Part shown: in pieces, positions 1 to 6,912 of the stretch | How the letters are laid out: each line of letters starts with the position of its first letter | Position numbering within the stretch: the first letter of the stretch is position 1 | Assembly (NCBI GenBank): GCA_028284765.1 | Contig: JANQRA010000009.1 | Span: 1-56,508 of the forward strand | Length of the DNA stretch: 56,508 nt | Origin: Acidimicrobiia bacterium | Lineage (GTDB): Bacteria; Actinomycetota; Acidimicrobiia; Spongiisociales; ZC4RG35 | Direction: 5' to 3' | Notes under the pieces: model-generated | The model's database searches: none | What the model saw: the letters and a program-made list of their open reading frames with translations, nothing else | What the model was told of the DNA's origin: nothing | Position numbers and translations under genes: made by a program

Positions 1-110
1 TCCGTATCACCGGCAGTTGTGCTCGTCGTGTCGGACTCACCAGTCCCACACGCAGCCAACACCATCGCCAAAATGGCCACCACAGCCAACAGCGAACGCT
101 TCGAAGTCAT
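1..110 (-). CDS. Lipoprotein N-terminus (partial), probable zinc ABC transporter substrate-binding protein
   Basis: Only the first 36 codons are in the window; the gene runs off the left edge. The start is the ATG whose complement ends at 110, preceded by AGAAAGG about 8 nt upstream. The visible peptide has a basic n-region, a hydrophobic core and the lipobox LAAC, followed by a Ser/Thr-rich linker, so it is an exported lipid-anchored protein. It is divergent from a Zur-type regulator and a zinc-type ABC ATPase across an intergenic region holding a Zur-like box. By context it is probably the metal receptor (AztC/ZnuA type), with the permease beyond the edge because none is found here. The lipoprotein call is directly supported; the zinc-receptor role is inferred from neighbours only. 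Confidence 0.6.
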   Translation of the reverse strand, partial: MTSKRSLLAVVAILAMVLAACGTGESDTTSTTAGDT

Positions 111-138
111 CGGTTTGCCTTTCTCAAATGTAGATATA

Positions 139-153
139 GAATGAGAATCGTTA
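139..153. promoter_or_regulatory. Zur/Fur-type operator (copy A)
   Basis: GAATGAGAATCGTTA matches the core of the classical 19-bp Fur-family box (AATGATAATCATT) at 11 of 13 positions. It lies in the 79-bp gap between the divergent lipoprotein and the Fur-family gene, where it could control both. Three similar sites occur at 1464, 2408 and 4013, all next to metal genes. Confidence 0.65.
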
Positions 154-189
154 CAGATTTGTTTCTAACGTTAAGGGAGGGACTTCGAT

Positions 190-627
190 ATGCCAACCAC
201 GAATCTGGATCGACGCGTGGAAGCAAGGCTCGCTGAACACGAGGTGCGCTATACGTCGGGCCGCAAGGCCGTTATCCAGGCTCTGTCAGAGGTCGAAGGT
301 CCCAGATCTGCGGCGGAGCTCAGTGAGATAGTTGGAGACTCGGTGCCTCTGTCGTCGCTCTACAGGACACTGGCCGTGCTCGAGGACGCTGGTGTGGTTG
401 CTCCTCACTTCTCGAAGAACCTCGCTCGCTATGAGCTAGCCGAGTGGTTGGCAGGTCACCATCACCATCTTGTGTGCATCGACTGCGGGACCATCGATGA
501 CATAGCCATTCCTGAGACTCTCGAGGTGCGAGTTGAAGAAATCGTGACCGCAATCGGGGATATATCGAAGTTCAGGGCCAGCAATCATGCCCTCGAAGTA
601 GAGGGCACCTGCGCCCGCTGCGCATGA
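190..627 (+). CDS. zur: Fur-family transcriptional regulator, probable zinc uptake regulator Zur
   Basis: The 145-aa product has the normal Fur-family length: an N-terminal winged helix (about residues 15-80, with SLYRTLAVLEDAGVV as recognition helix region) and a C-terminal dimerisation domain. Metal-site residues are visible as HHHHLVCIDCG (about residues 89-99) and a terminal CARC, giving the two CxxC pairs of a structural zinc site. A strong ribosome binding site (GGGAGG at 175-180) fixes the ATG at 190. The stop overlaps the next gene by ATGA, so it is translationally coupled to a zinc-type ABC ATPase. Fur boxes at four metal-gene promoters and the AztD-like neighbour favour zinc over iron. 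Likely autoregulated through the box at 139-153. Metal specificity is inferred, not visible. Confidence 0.85.
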   Translation: MPTTNLDRRVEARLAEHEVRYTSGRKAVIQALSEVEGPRSAAELSEIVGDSVPLSSLYRTLAVLEDAGVVAPHFSKNLARYELAEWLAGHHHHLVCIDCGTIDDIAIPETLEVRVEEIVTAIGDISKFRASNHALEVEGTCARCA

Positions 628-1394
628 ACGAACCTGCGGTCAAGGCCACATCTCTGGTCCTCGGATACGACGATCAAGTAGCGGTCACTGAGTCCTCGTT
701 TCGCGTCCCGGCCCAGAAAGTGACCGCCATCATCGGCCCGAACGGTTCCGGTAAGTCGACAGTCCTGAGAGCGATAGCTGGCTTGATAGAGCCGATGTCG
801 GGTCGAATGACGGTCGTCGCACCGCCCGCCCGGGTGGCCTTCGTACTTCAGTCGACTTCGGTGAGTGAGAGCCTACCGGTGAGTGTTAGGGAGGTTGTGG
901 CGATGGCCCGCTATCCGGCGCTTGGGTTCTACGGGCGGTTTGGAAGACACGACCATGAAGCGATCGACAACGCCATGGAGCGGGCAGGTATCACCGAACT
1001 GGCGTCGAAGCAGCTTCATACCCTGTCAGGGGGTCAGCGTCAGCGGGTCCTGGTTGCCCAGGGCCTCGCCCAGGATCACGATCTGCTGCTACTCGATGAG
1101 CCGTTCACGGGAATCGACATCCCAACGGCACGTGCGATCGACGACATGATCCATCAAGAGCGAGACCGAAACAGCACCATCGTGATCTCGACCCACGACC
1201 TGTCAGAGGCCAGGCACGCCGACCATGTGCTGTTGCTGGCCGGCCGGCTGATAGCGGAAGGCCCGCCAGCGGACGTGATCACGTCGGCGAATCTGCTCAC
1301 CGCTTACGGCGCCGGCATCCTGCATCCCGAACAAGGCGATGCCTTCATCGACGACCCTGCGCATGCGCCGGTCGTTGATCGTCACATCCACTAG
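624..1394 (+). CDS. aztA: Metal ABC transporter ATP-binding protein (AztA/ZnuC type)
   Basis: A 256-aa ABC ATPase with Walker A GPNGSGKST (about residues 39-47), a Q-loop in VLQSTS, the signature LSGGQRQRV, Walker B LLLLDEPF and a switch His in STHDLSEA. It powers import by a metal permease located on the cytoplasmic membrane. It overlaps the Zur-type gene by 4 nt (ATGA). The substrate-binding lipoprotein is divergent and off-window; no permease is found in the window. The C-terminal tail has several His residues (HPEQ, HAPVVDRHIH), which may bind metal. Zinc (or Mn) uptake is assigned because of the Zur and AztD neighbours; an iron or haem role is a less likely alternative. Confidence 0.8.
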   Translation: MNEPAVKATSLVLGYDDQVAVTESSFRVPAQKVTAIIGPNGSGKSTVLRAIAGLIEPMSGRMTVVAPPARVAFVLQSTSVSESLPVSVREVVAMARYPALGFYGRFGRHDHEAIDNAMERAGITELASKQLHTLSGGQRQRVLVAQGLAQDHDLLLLDEPFTGIDIPTARAIDDMIHQERDRNSTIVISTHDLSEARHADHVLLLAGRLIAEGPPADVITSANLLTAYGAGILHPEQGDAFIDDPAHAPVVDRHIH

Positions 1395-1411
1395 GGCCCT
1401 CACATGAACCT

Positions 1412-1459
1412 TTGCTCTCTGAACATCGACGGGGTATAGTTCAGCCGTGACTGAACTAT
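1412..1459 (+). promoter_or_regulatory. Leaderless promoter with ArsR-type operator of the CmtR-like gene
   Basis: A -35 element TTGCTC (1412-1417), a 17-bp spacer and a -10 element TATAGT (1435-1440) end 6 nt before the GTG start at 1447, so transcription should begin at or beside the start codon. A perfect 9-bp inverted repeat, ATAGTTCAG (1436-1444) and CTGAACTAT (1451-1459) with a 6-nt centre, covers the -10 box and start codon. Repressor binding there would block transcription, as expected for autoregulated ArsR/SmtB repressors. Confidence 0.7.
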
Positions 1460-1770
1460 TTCAGAATGATAATCGTTCTACGGATGCCATAAGTCGGCTG
1501 GGTGTAGCGCTCAGCGATCCGATCCGTCAGGCGATTCTTCTTCGCCTCACCCGGGGCCCGGCCTACCCGAGCGAGCTTGCTGAGCTGGTTGACACCACCC
1601 GGCCCAACCTCTCCAACCATCTCTCGTGTCTTCGGGGCTGTCATCTCGTTGTTGCTGAACGGGAGGGTCGCAACGTTCGTTACGAACTGACCACCCGCGA
1701 GCTCGGCGCTGCCATTCGAGCGCTCGAAGCTGCAGTGGACGCCGCAACCCTCGTATCCCATGGTCAATGA
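1447..1770 (+). CDS. ArsR/SmtB-family metal-sensing repressor, CmtR-like
   Basis: The 107-aa winged-helix repressor has the DNA-binding stretch PNLSNHLSCLRGC, closely like mycobacterial CmtR (Cd/Pb sensor). Cys61 and Cys65 of SCLRGC correspond to two of the three CmtR metal ligands (C57, C61). The third, C-terminal Cys of CmtR is absent: the protein ends in VSHGQ, where a His could substitute. GTG at 1447 is chosen because the -10 box TATAGT lies 6 nt upstream, giving a leaderless mRNA. The gene overlaps the downstream transporter by 11 nt, forming a sensor-efflux pair. A Fur/Zur-like box also lies inside codons 6-11, suggesting a second layer of zinc control. The metal sensed is inferred. 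Confidence 0.85.
   Translation: MTELFQNDNRSTDAISRLGVALSDPIRQAILLRLTRGPAYPSELAELVDTTRPNLSNHLSCLRGCHLVVAEREGRNVRYELTTRELGAAIRALEAAVDAATLVSHGQ
1464..1478. promoter_or_regulatory. Zur/Fur-type operator (copy B), inside the CmtR-like CDS
   Basis: GAATGATAATCGTTC is the best palindrome of the four sites (6 of 7 half-site positions symmetric) and matches AATGATAATCATT at 12 of 13. It starts 17 bp downstream of the predicted transcription start at 1447, where a bound repressor would act as a roadblock or block promoter escape. It is within coding sequence, so chance is possible, but the match is very good. Confidence 0.6.
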
Positions 1771-2389
1771 TCTGACCCGCCCCGTAGCGGTTCGTCGCGC
1801 TCGCATCCTCAACTGGGCAACCATTGGATGGAATGTCATCGAAGGCATCGCAGCGATCACTGTTGGTCTCGCTGTGGGCTCAGTCAGTCTCGTCGGATTC
1901 GGGCTCGACTCTGCAATTGAGGTCTCCGCTGCCGGTGTTCTGACTTGGCGTCTGGCCAGGGAGAGAAGGACGGGATGCCGTCAAGACGATGATCGAGTGG
2001 CGCAACGTCTCGTCGCAGCTTCGTTTGCCTTGCTGGCTGGCTATGTAGGAGTGAATGCGGCCAATGGTCTGATCTCAGGTCAAGTCCCCGAACCGACTCC
2101 TGTTGGCGTGGCTATTGCCGCGCTGTCTCTCGTCGTGATGCCTTTCATCGCCCGTGCCAAGCGCAGGGTGGCTCCGGTGATCGGATCCAGGGCCGCCGAG
2201 GCTGAGGCGTGGCAAACAGATCTGTGTACAGCGCTTTCAGCCGCTCTACTGGCCGGACTTGGCCTCAATCTCGCACTGGGTTGGTGGTGGGCCGACCACC
2301 TGGCCGCACTGACGATCGCCGGGCTGGCTGGCTACGCCGCGGTGAAGACGTGGCAGGCTCCTTCTCTCGCTGACACCTGCTGTGCTTGA
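1760..2389 (+). CDS. Short CDF-like cation transporter (cation efflux family, membrane domain only)
   Basis: A 209-aa protein with about six predicted membrane segments. GFGLDSAIE in TM2 and WADHLAAL in TM5 correspond to the two conserved acidic/His metal-site positions of cation diffusion facilitators. It is much shorter than a typical CDF protein (about 300 aa) and has no cytoplasmic C-terminal metal-binding domain; it ends in TCCA, with two Cys that could serve as a ligand. It overlaps the CmtR-like gene by 11 nt, so the repressor likely controls it. Probable role: export of a divalent metal (Zn, Cd, Co or Pb) across the cytoplasmic membrane. The substrate cannot be read from the sequence. 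Confidence 0.75.
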   Translation: MVNDLTRPVAVRRARILNWATIGWNVIEGIAAITVGLAVGSVSLVGFGLDSAIEVSAAGVLTWRLARERRTGCRQDDDRVAQRLVAASFALLAGYVGVNAANGLISGQVPEPTPVGVAIAALSLVVMPFIARAKRRVAPVIGSRAAEAEAWQTDLCTALSAALLAGLGLNLALGWWWADHLAALTIAGLAGYAAVKTWQAPSLADTCCA

Positions 2390-2407
2390 TTGCCGGCAAT
2401 CTGGTTA

Positions 2408-2422
2408 GGCTGATAACCATTC
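2408..2422. promoter_or_regulatory. Zur/Fur-type operator (copy C), upstream of the micro-ORF
   Basis: GGCTGATAACCATTC is the weakest of the four sites but keeps the shared core TGAKAAYCRTT. It lies 33 bp before a 22-codon ORF with a strong ribosome binding site and just after the stop of the cation transporter. It has no other downstream gene to serve on the plus strand. Confidence 0.45.
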
Positions 2423-2455
2423 TTGGAACGAGCTCAGAGAACGGAGGTGCGCAGG

Positions 2456-2524
2456 ATGAAGAGGTTCATGGTTCCTCGCGTCGCACACTGCGACGACGGC
2501 TGTAAACGCCGGTCCTGGACATGA
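2456..2524 (+). CDS. 22-aa Cys-containing small ORF, candidate Zur-controlled micropeptide or regulatory RNA
   Basis: An ATG at 2456 follows GGAGG (2443-2447) with 8-nt spacing. The 22 codons end at TGA 2522-2524. The peptide is basic with the motif HCDDGC, a possible metal-binding His-Cys-Cys set. A Zur-like box lies 33 bp upstream and a strong hairpin terminator 40 bp downstream, so it sits in its own short transcription unit of about 180 nt. I recognise no family. It might encode a zinc-responsive micropeptide, be a leader remnant, or be the incidental ORF of a small RNA. The parts are seen directly; the function is unknown. Confidence 0.4.
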   Translation: MKRFMVPRVAHCDDGCKRRSWT

Positions 2525-2564
2525 CGAGAAACTGTCTTTCTCTCCTTGGATAGTTCAAATGGTG

Positions 2565-2606
2565 AGACGACAGGGCGCCGTGAGCACCCTGTCGTCTCTT
2601 GTTTTG
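2565..2606 (+). terminator. Rho-independent terminator
   Basis: An 11-bp perfect stem (AGACGACAGGG, 2565-2575, pairing with CCCTGTCGTCT, 2587-2597) with an 11-nt loop is followed on the plus strand by a T-rich tail (CTTGTTTTG). It terminates the micro-ORF transcript and/or the cation-transporter operon, and separates them from the convergent aztD-like gene ending at 2611. Confidence 0.85.
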
Positions 2607-2610
2607 GGGA

Positions 2611-3996
2611 CTAGCCGTTGGCGATCGTCAGGAAGCCCGGCGTGAAGTCGACTGCGAAGGTCCGCTCCATTGTCAGAGTGTCCCCACCAACCTCCATTTC
2701 GATGATCTGACCGTTGTCCGGGTCGGTCAAATAGATGTGATCGCCGGTCACGGCGAGCTGTTTGAAGGCCTGCGCCGGATCGCCTTCTTCAAACGGCGCC
2801 ATCACTTCGAGCGAGCTCACGACCGAGCCGTCGTCGGGCTCGACCAGATGCAGGACACCGTCGATGGTCAACACCAGAACGTGTCCATCCTCAGCGAACG
2901 CAACACCGAGTGTGGCGATCCGAGTGCCCATATCAAATGACTCCATGGATTCGGCTGCGGGATCCACGATGAGCAGGTGCTGGCCACCGTGTGGTGCGGC
3001 GATCAGATCGGCGTCACTGTCGACGTTCAGTAGCCAGGCGCGGGCCGGCCCAAATCCAAACGGGTCTTCATCGACTACTTCGGGGTAGGGGAGGTACGTG
3101 CCTGTCCAGGTTCCGTCGGCTTCGGTCACATAGATGACGCCGTCGGTGCAACCAGCAGCCACTCCATCGGCGACACTGGCCTCGCCGTGGGTGGCAGGGC
3201 AGTCGAACTCTGCAGCAAGCTCACCGTCGGCGTCGCTGATACCCACCACGTTCGGGAGTTGCTCCATGTCAGCTGTCGGAACAGTCACGAAGAACTCATC
3301 GTGGGTTGGCAGAGCGAATCCGTGGTGAGGCGCACTAGTTGGCACTTCGGCGATGACTGTCACCTCGCCACTCTCGAGGGCCTCCTCATCGATGAGTTGA
3401 GCTGAGCCGGTCCCATCGAAGTAGAGGGCGCTCACACCGCCATGGCTGATCAGGTGGGTAGGCATCGGTCCCTCGACGCTCCCGAGGATCGTTGGGTCTT
3501 TCGCGTAGTGGTGAAAGTGGTCACCATGTGGTTCGGACCACACACCAGTGTCCAGAATCGTGACCGACTCACCATGACCCGCAAGCAAGAAGCGGCCCGA
3601 CTCGGTGATTGACGAAGAAAGAGCAGCTGGAGACTCCAGGTCGATTGAAATCACGGAGCCATCAGCGATGTCGATCAAATCGACGACCGGGAGATCGAAA
3701 GCACCGACAACAAGGAGACTGCGAGGTCCGTCGAGTTCCATCACCTCATCGTCGGAAGGTTTGTCAGACTCTTCCTCGTGATCGTGCTCGTCGTCTTCGT
3801 GGTCGTGGTCGTGGTCTTCCTCCTCTTCGGGAGCGGAGGTCGTAGTTGTCGTCTGGACCACGGTGGTGGTTGTTGTTGTCTCTTCTGTTTCTGCGTCAGT
3901 TGTGCCCTCACCACAGGCCGCAAGGACCAGGGCGAATATCAGTAAGAGTCCAAGAATGAATGGGGACCTGAAACGGGTCCCAGTTTGATGTCTCAT
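2611..3996 (-). CDS. aztD: AztD-like zinc metallochaperone lipoprotein
   Basis: The 461-aa product starts with a lipoprotein signal (lipobox LAAC about residue 25-28), then a Thr/Val-rich linker and an acidic His stretch of repeated HDH/HEE units (about residues 60-80) typical of flexible zinc-binding loops. The remainder resembles a WD/YVTN-type beta-propeller with scattered His (HGDHFHHY, HHGF, HGGQH), matching the architecture of AztD, the periplasmic chaperone that passes zinc to the receptor AztC. Being lipid-anchored fits a Gram-positive cell without a periplasm. A near-consensus Zur box ends 17-31 bp upstream of the ATG, so expression is probably induced in zinc starvation. The gene converges on the terminator at 2565. 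The AztD name rests on architecture and context, not on an alignment. Confidence 0.75.
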   Translation of the reverse strand: MRHQTGTRFRSPFILGLLLIFALVLAACGEGTTDAETEETTTTTTVVQTTTTTSAPEEEEDHDHDHEDDEHDHEEESDKPSDDEVMELDGPRSLLVVGAFDLPVVDLIDIADGSVISIDLESPAALSSSITESGRFLLAGHGESVTILDTGVWSEPHGDHFHHYAKDPTILGSVEGPMPTHLISHGGVSALYFDGTGSAQLIDEEALESGEVTVIAEVPTSAPHHGFALPTHDEFFVTVPTADMEQLPNVVGISDADGELAAEFDCPATHGEASVADGVAAGCTDGVIYVTEADGTWTGTYLPYPEVVDEDPFGFGPARAWLLNVDSDADLIAAPHGGQHLLIVDPAAESMESFDMGTRIATLGVAFAEDGHVLVLTIDGVLHLVEPDDGSVVSSLEVMAPFEEGDPAQAFKQLAVTGDHIYLTDPDNGQIIEMEVGGDTLTMERTFAVDFTPGFLTIANG

Positions 3997-4012
3997 GGTG
4001 GCAGAGTATCAA

Positions 4013-4027
4013 TAATGAGAATCATTC
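4013..4027. promoter_or_regulatory. Zur/Fur-type operator (copy D), upstream of aztD
   Basis: TAATGAGAATCATTC matches AATGATAATCATT at 12 of 13 positions and is symmetric at 5 of 6 core positions. It lies 16 bp upstream of the aztD-like start (3996), and 30 bp before the divergent GNAT gene (4058). Confidence 0.7.
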
Positions 4028-4057
4028 ACAAACTAGTGTGCGGTATGCTCCTTCCCT

Positions 4058-4549
4058 ATGGACGAACAACCAGAACCAGTCATACGCCTCGCAGTTGCCA
4101 GTGATCGTCCGGAACTGGACCGTTTCGCACGGGAGGTCGTTCCTGAGGTCTACGGACGGTTGGTCGATGACGACTACGCCCAGAGCCTGGTCTCAAACTG
4201 GTGGTTGGACTACTTCTCCGGACCTATTGACGCCGGGAGGGTTCTTGTGGTCATGGCCGACGATCGGATGGTCGGCATGGCTGAGTTCGACCAGATTGGA
4301 GATGACTGGGTGATATGGAAGCTCTACATCGAGAGTGATCAACGCAGTCGTGGCCTGGGCGCTCGACTCCTCGATGCCGTTGTCGCTGAGCTACCCGAAG
4401 GAACTCGGAGAGTCGTTCTGGAGCACGTCGTTTCGAATGAGGACGCGGCGCGCTTCTACGAGAGGGAAGGGTTTGAGTTGGGCCGTATCGACGAGGCGGA
4501 AGACCCGCGTCTGTCGATCGTGTGGCGGTCCAAGATGCTCGACGCCTAG
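4058..4549 (+). CDS. GNAT-family N-acetyltransferase
   Basis: The 163-aa protein has a GNAT fold: the acetyl-CoA pyrophosphate-binding segment [14 protein letters not shown] (about residues 95-108; R/Q-x-x-G-x-G/A type) and the C-terminal segment [15 protein letters not shown]. It transfers an acetyl group from acetyl-CoA to an unidentified amine. TATGCT at 4044-4049 lies 8 nt before the ATG, consistent with a leaderless transcript. The Zur box at 4013 lies between this gene and aztD and may affect both. It converges with purE, and the two TAG stops share the CTAG at 4546-4549. Substrate unknown. Confidence 0.85.
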   Translation: MDEQPEPVIRLAVASDRPELDRFAREVVPEVYGRLVDDDYAQSLVSNWWLDYFSGPIDAGRVLVVMADDRMVGMAEFDQIGDDWVIWKLYIESDQRSRGLGARLLDAVVAELPEGTRRVVLEHVVSNEDAARFYEREGFELGRIDEAEDPRLSIVWRSKMLDA

Positions 4550-5034
4550 CCCTCGTCAGCGCCGAGTCGCTCGTTGGCGGCCCGCGCCTTCTCCGCAAGT
4601 GAATCGGCATGCTCCGCTAGCTTCGCCAGAAGAGCTTCGTCGCCGACGGCGAGAATCCGGACTGCCATCAGCCCCGCGTTCTCCGCTCCGCCTATGGCCA
4701 TGGTTGCCACCGGGACCCCTCGTGGCATCTGGACGATCGACAGAAGACTGTCCAGGCCGTCGAGTTTCGACAACGGCACGGGAACCCCAATCACCGGAAC
4801 GGTCGTCGTCGACGCCAGCATGCCGGGAAGGTGAGCGGCGCCGCCAGCACCAGCAATGATCACATCGATGCCACGGCTTCTGGCTGTCTGTCCGTACTCG
4901 ATCATGTCGGTTGGGGTCCGATGTGCGGAAACAACCCTCGTTTCGGATGCAACTCCGAACTGATCGAGGACGTCCACCGCGGGTTTCATCGTCGGCCAGT
5001 CTGAATCTGAGCCCATCACCACACCGACGGTCAC
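4546..5034 (-). CDS. purE: N5-carboxyaminoimidazole ribonucleotide mutase
   Basis: The 162-aa protein is a class I Pur[10 protein letters not shown] near the N-terminus, SAHRTP (about residues 40-45), and [11 protein letters not shown] with PVIGVPV, all hallmark active-site segments. It converts N5-CAIR to CAIR in de novo purine synthesis. It overlaps the 3' end of purK by 4 nt (ATGA), so the two are cotranscribed and translationally coupled, as expected for consecutive steps. Length is typical. The stop shares CTAG with the convergent GNAT gene. Confidence 0.97.
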   Translation of the reverse strand: MTVGVVMGSDSDWPTMKPAVDVLDQFGVASETRVVSAHRTPTDMIEYGQTARSRGIDVIIAGAGGAAHLPGMLASTTTVPVIGVPVPLSKLDGLDSLLSIVQMPRGVPVATMAIGGAENAGLMAVRILAVGDEALLAKLAEHADSLAEKARAANERLGADEG

Positions 5035-6203
5035 GACGTCTCTCCTACTGATGGTGAACCGCTACCGGCGAGAACGTTGGCCACAGCGGTCGCTCTTCTC
5101 AGCGCGTCTTCGGGTTCCTGATCGATGACAGTCACGTGGCCCAATTTACGGCCTGGCCGAGGGGTCTTGCCATACAGATGGACTTTGGCCGCAGGATCGA
5201 GGGACGTTGCTTGTGCCAGAAGGTCCATCGGAGCCACAGAATCTGAGCTGCCCAATATGTTCGCCATTCCAACGGCCGGAACGAGCAGGGAAGGATCGCC
5301 GAGCGGGAGGTCGACGACGGCCCTCAGGTGATTCTCGAACTGCGATGTCGTGGCGGCCTCGATGGTGTGATGACCCGAGTTGTGGGGACGTTGGGCGATT
5401 TCTGAGACCAACGGTTGGCCATTGTGGATGAACATCTCCGCCGCACAGATGCCGACGACATCGAGATGGTCGGCTATCGAATGGGCCAGCCCTTTGACTT
5501 CGGATTCCAGCGCCGGGTCGAGACCCGCAGGAGCTTGAAGACCTACGCAGATGCCATCGCGTTGAAACGTGCGGACCGGGTCGTATATGACGGCCTCACC
5601 ATTTGGTCGACGGACGACCATCACAGCAACTTCGAACAGCTCCGGGAGTCGTTCTTCGACAATTGCCGTAGTGCCATTGGCGGTGATCTTGCCGACTAAG
5701 CAGCTCAGCTCCGATTGACTCTCTGGAAACCACACGCCACGTCCGTCGTAACCCCCGCGCGCTGCCTTGACCACCGCTCCCTCCGGCCAGTCAGGGAGAT
5801 CCGGAAGTTGCTGACCGGGCTTCACCACCATGTGATCGGCAAACTGAACCTCCAGGCCCTGCAGGCGATCCCGGAGAACGCTTTTGTCGACTGCGGCTTC
5901 GAGGCTATGTGGACCGGGGCGCACCGGTGTGCCGCCATCGACTAGTTGCTCGAGCAGATCGAGGTCGACCAGTTCGTGGTCGAGCGTGATCACGTCACTC
6001 TTGTCGGCTAGCGATCGGACATCATCGGGGTCGTCGGGATCGCCGTGAACGGCTCCCGGAACAACCAGTCCGGCGCCCTGAGCCATGTCTGCGCACAGCA
6101 CCAGCAACTCGAGATCGAGGGCGATGGCGGCCGGATGCGACATGCGGGCTAACTGGCCTCCGCCGATCATCCCCACCGTCGGCCGCTTGGTGTGAGTCGT
6201 CAT
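5031..6203 (-). CDS. purK: N5-carboxyaminoimidazole ribonucleotide synthase
   Basis: A 390-aa ATP-grasp protein with the N-terminal [11 protein letters not shown] dinucleotide-like loop, ATP-grasp segments [15 protein letters not shown] and [28 protein letters not shown]. It makes N5-CAIR from AIR, bicarbonate and ATP, feeding purE, which overlaps its end. A gene for a small membrane-anchored protein ends 16 bp upstream, so transcription may start further upstream. The sequence [11 protein letters not shown] has Gln where PurK usually has Pro-Arg (EIAPRPHNSGH), a small variation of a conserved loop; other motifs are intact. Confidence 0.96.
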   Translation of the reverse strand: MTTHTKRPTVGMIGGGQLARMSHPAAIALDLELLVLCADMAQGAGLVVPGAVHGDPDDPDDVRSLADKSDVITLDHELVDLDLLEQLVDGGTPVRPGPHSLEAAVDKSVLRDRLQGLEVQFADHMVVKPGQQLPDLPDWPEGAVVKAARGGYDGRGVWFPESQSELSCLVGKITANGTTAIVEERLPELFEVAVMVVRRPNGEAVIYDPVRTFQRDGICVGLQAPAGLDPALESEVKGLAHSIADHLDVVGICAAEMFIHNGQPLVSEIAQRPHNSGHHTIEAATTSQFENHLRAVVDLPLGDPSLLVPAVGMANILGSSDSVAPMDLLAQATSLDPAAKVHLYGKTPRPGRKLGHVTVIDQEPEDALRRATAVANVLAGSGSPSVGETS

Positions 6204-6219
6204 CCTTTTGGCCGAAGAT

Positions 6220-6819
6220 CTACGCGCCCGCGGCGTTGCGGGTGTTGGTCACCTCGGTGTCGAAGTCCGTCGCTGCCGTGGCATATGTTTCGACGGCACT
6301 GCGTCTGAGGCTGCCGTCATCGGTTGACTGGAGACCACTGAGCGCCTCCCTCGCGGCATCCTCGGCAAGGCTCAAAGTCGTCTGCAGATTGGCGTGGTTG
6401 GTCTCGAGCGCGGCAGGCACGGTGGCGGAGTTCAGACGTTCATTCAATGTGGTGGTGGCGTCGATCACGCCCTGGAATCTCGCGACGGCTTCGTCGAAGG
6501 TGACTTCTCTCGGATCAGCATCAAACCCGGTGTTGGCCGCAGTGAGCTCTCCGCTTTGCACTTGCAGCTCATTGTTGATGGCATCGATTTCGTCCAGGTA
6601 TGCCTGAGTCTCCGGATCGAGATCGCTCGATCCGTCGGTTGTGGATGTCGACCCATCAGCCGGAGTGGTGGTCGTTGTCGTATCGTCACCCGAGATAAGC
6701 GTGGTCTCGGTGGAAGCTTCGGGTAGCTCGCGGACGAAGAAATAAGTGAACGCGATCATCCCCAGAATCACGAGGGGGAGGATCCAGCGGCCCGGTTTCG
6801 GGTCGGGGTTGACTGCCAT
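6220..6819 (-). CDS. Membrane-anchored protein with Thr-rich linker, function unknown
   Basis: I place the start at the ATG ending at 6819, giving 199 aa; a longer reading frame exists upstream but overlaps the divergent gene at 6909 and its promoter. One membrane segment (about residues 12-30) is followed by a Thr/Ser-rich spacer and an alpha-helical, Ala/Asp/Glu-rich extracytoplasmic region likely to form coiled coil. TATCGT lies 10 nt before the start. It precedes purK by 16 bp on the same strand. I recognise no family; an envelope-associated role is plausible only from topology. Confidence 0.6.
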   Translation of the reverse strand: MAVNPDPKPGRWILPLVILGMIAFTYFFVRELPEASTETTLISGDDTTTTTTPADGSTSTTDGSSDLDPETQAYLDEIDAINNELQVQSGELTAANTGFDADPREVTFDEAVARFQGVIDATTTLNERLNSATVPAALETNHANLQTTLSLAEDAAREALSGLQSTDDGSLRRSAVETYATAATDFDTEVTNTRNAAGA

Positions 6820-6873
6820 TGCTCTAAAGACGATAGCCAGACCCCTGACAGTTCCCGGTACTGGACAACCCCC

Positions 6874-6912
6874 TTGTTTCGCCATCTCGCCCCCCATACG
6901 TTCGACGTATGG
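6874..6912 (+). promoter_or_regulatory. Leaderless promoter with inverted-repeat operator
   Basis: TTGTTT (6874-6879), a 17-bp spacer, TACGTT (6897-6902) and 6 nt before the ATG at 6909 form a canonical leaderless promoter. A perfect 8-3-8 inverted repeat, CCATACGT and ACGTATGG (6894-6912), spans the -10 box and start codon and may be an operator. Confidence 0.6.

Noticed and set aside
2599-2940. Plus-strand frame over the 3' end of the aztD-like gene
   Set aside because: Overlaps the coding of a protein with a clear lipobox and His-rich region; no promoter or SD and begins beside a terminator.
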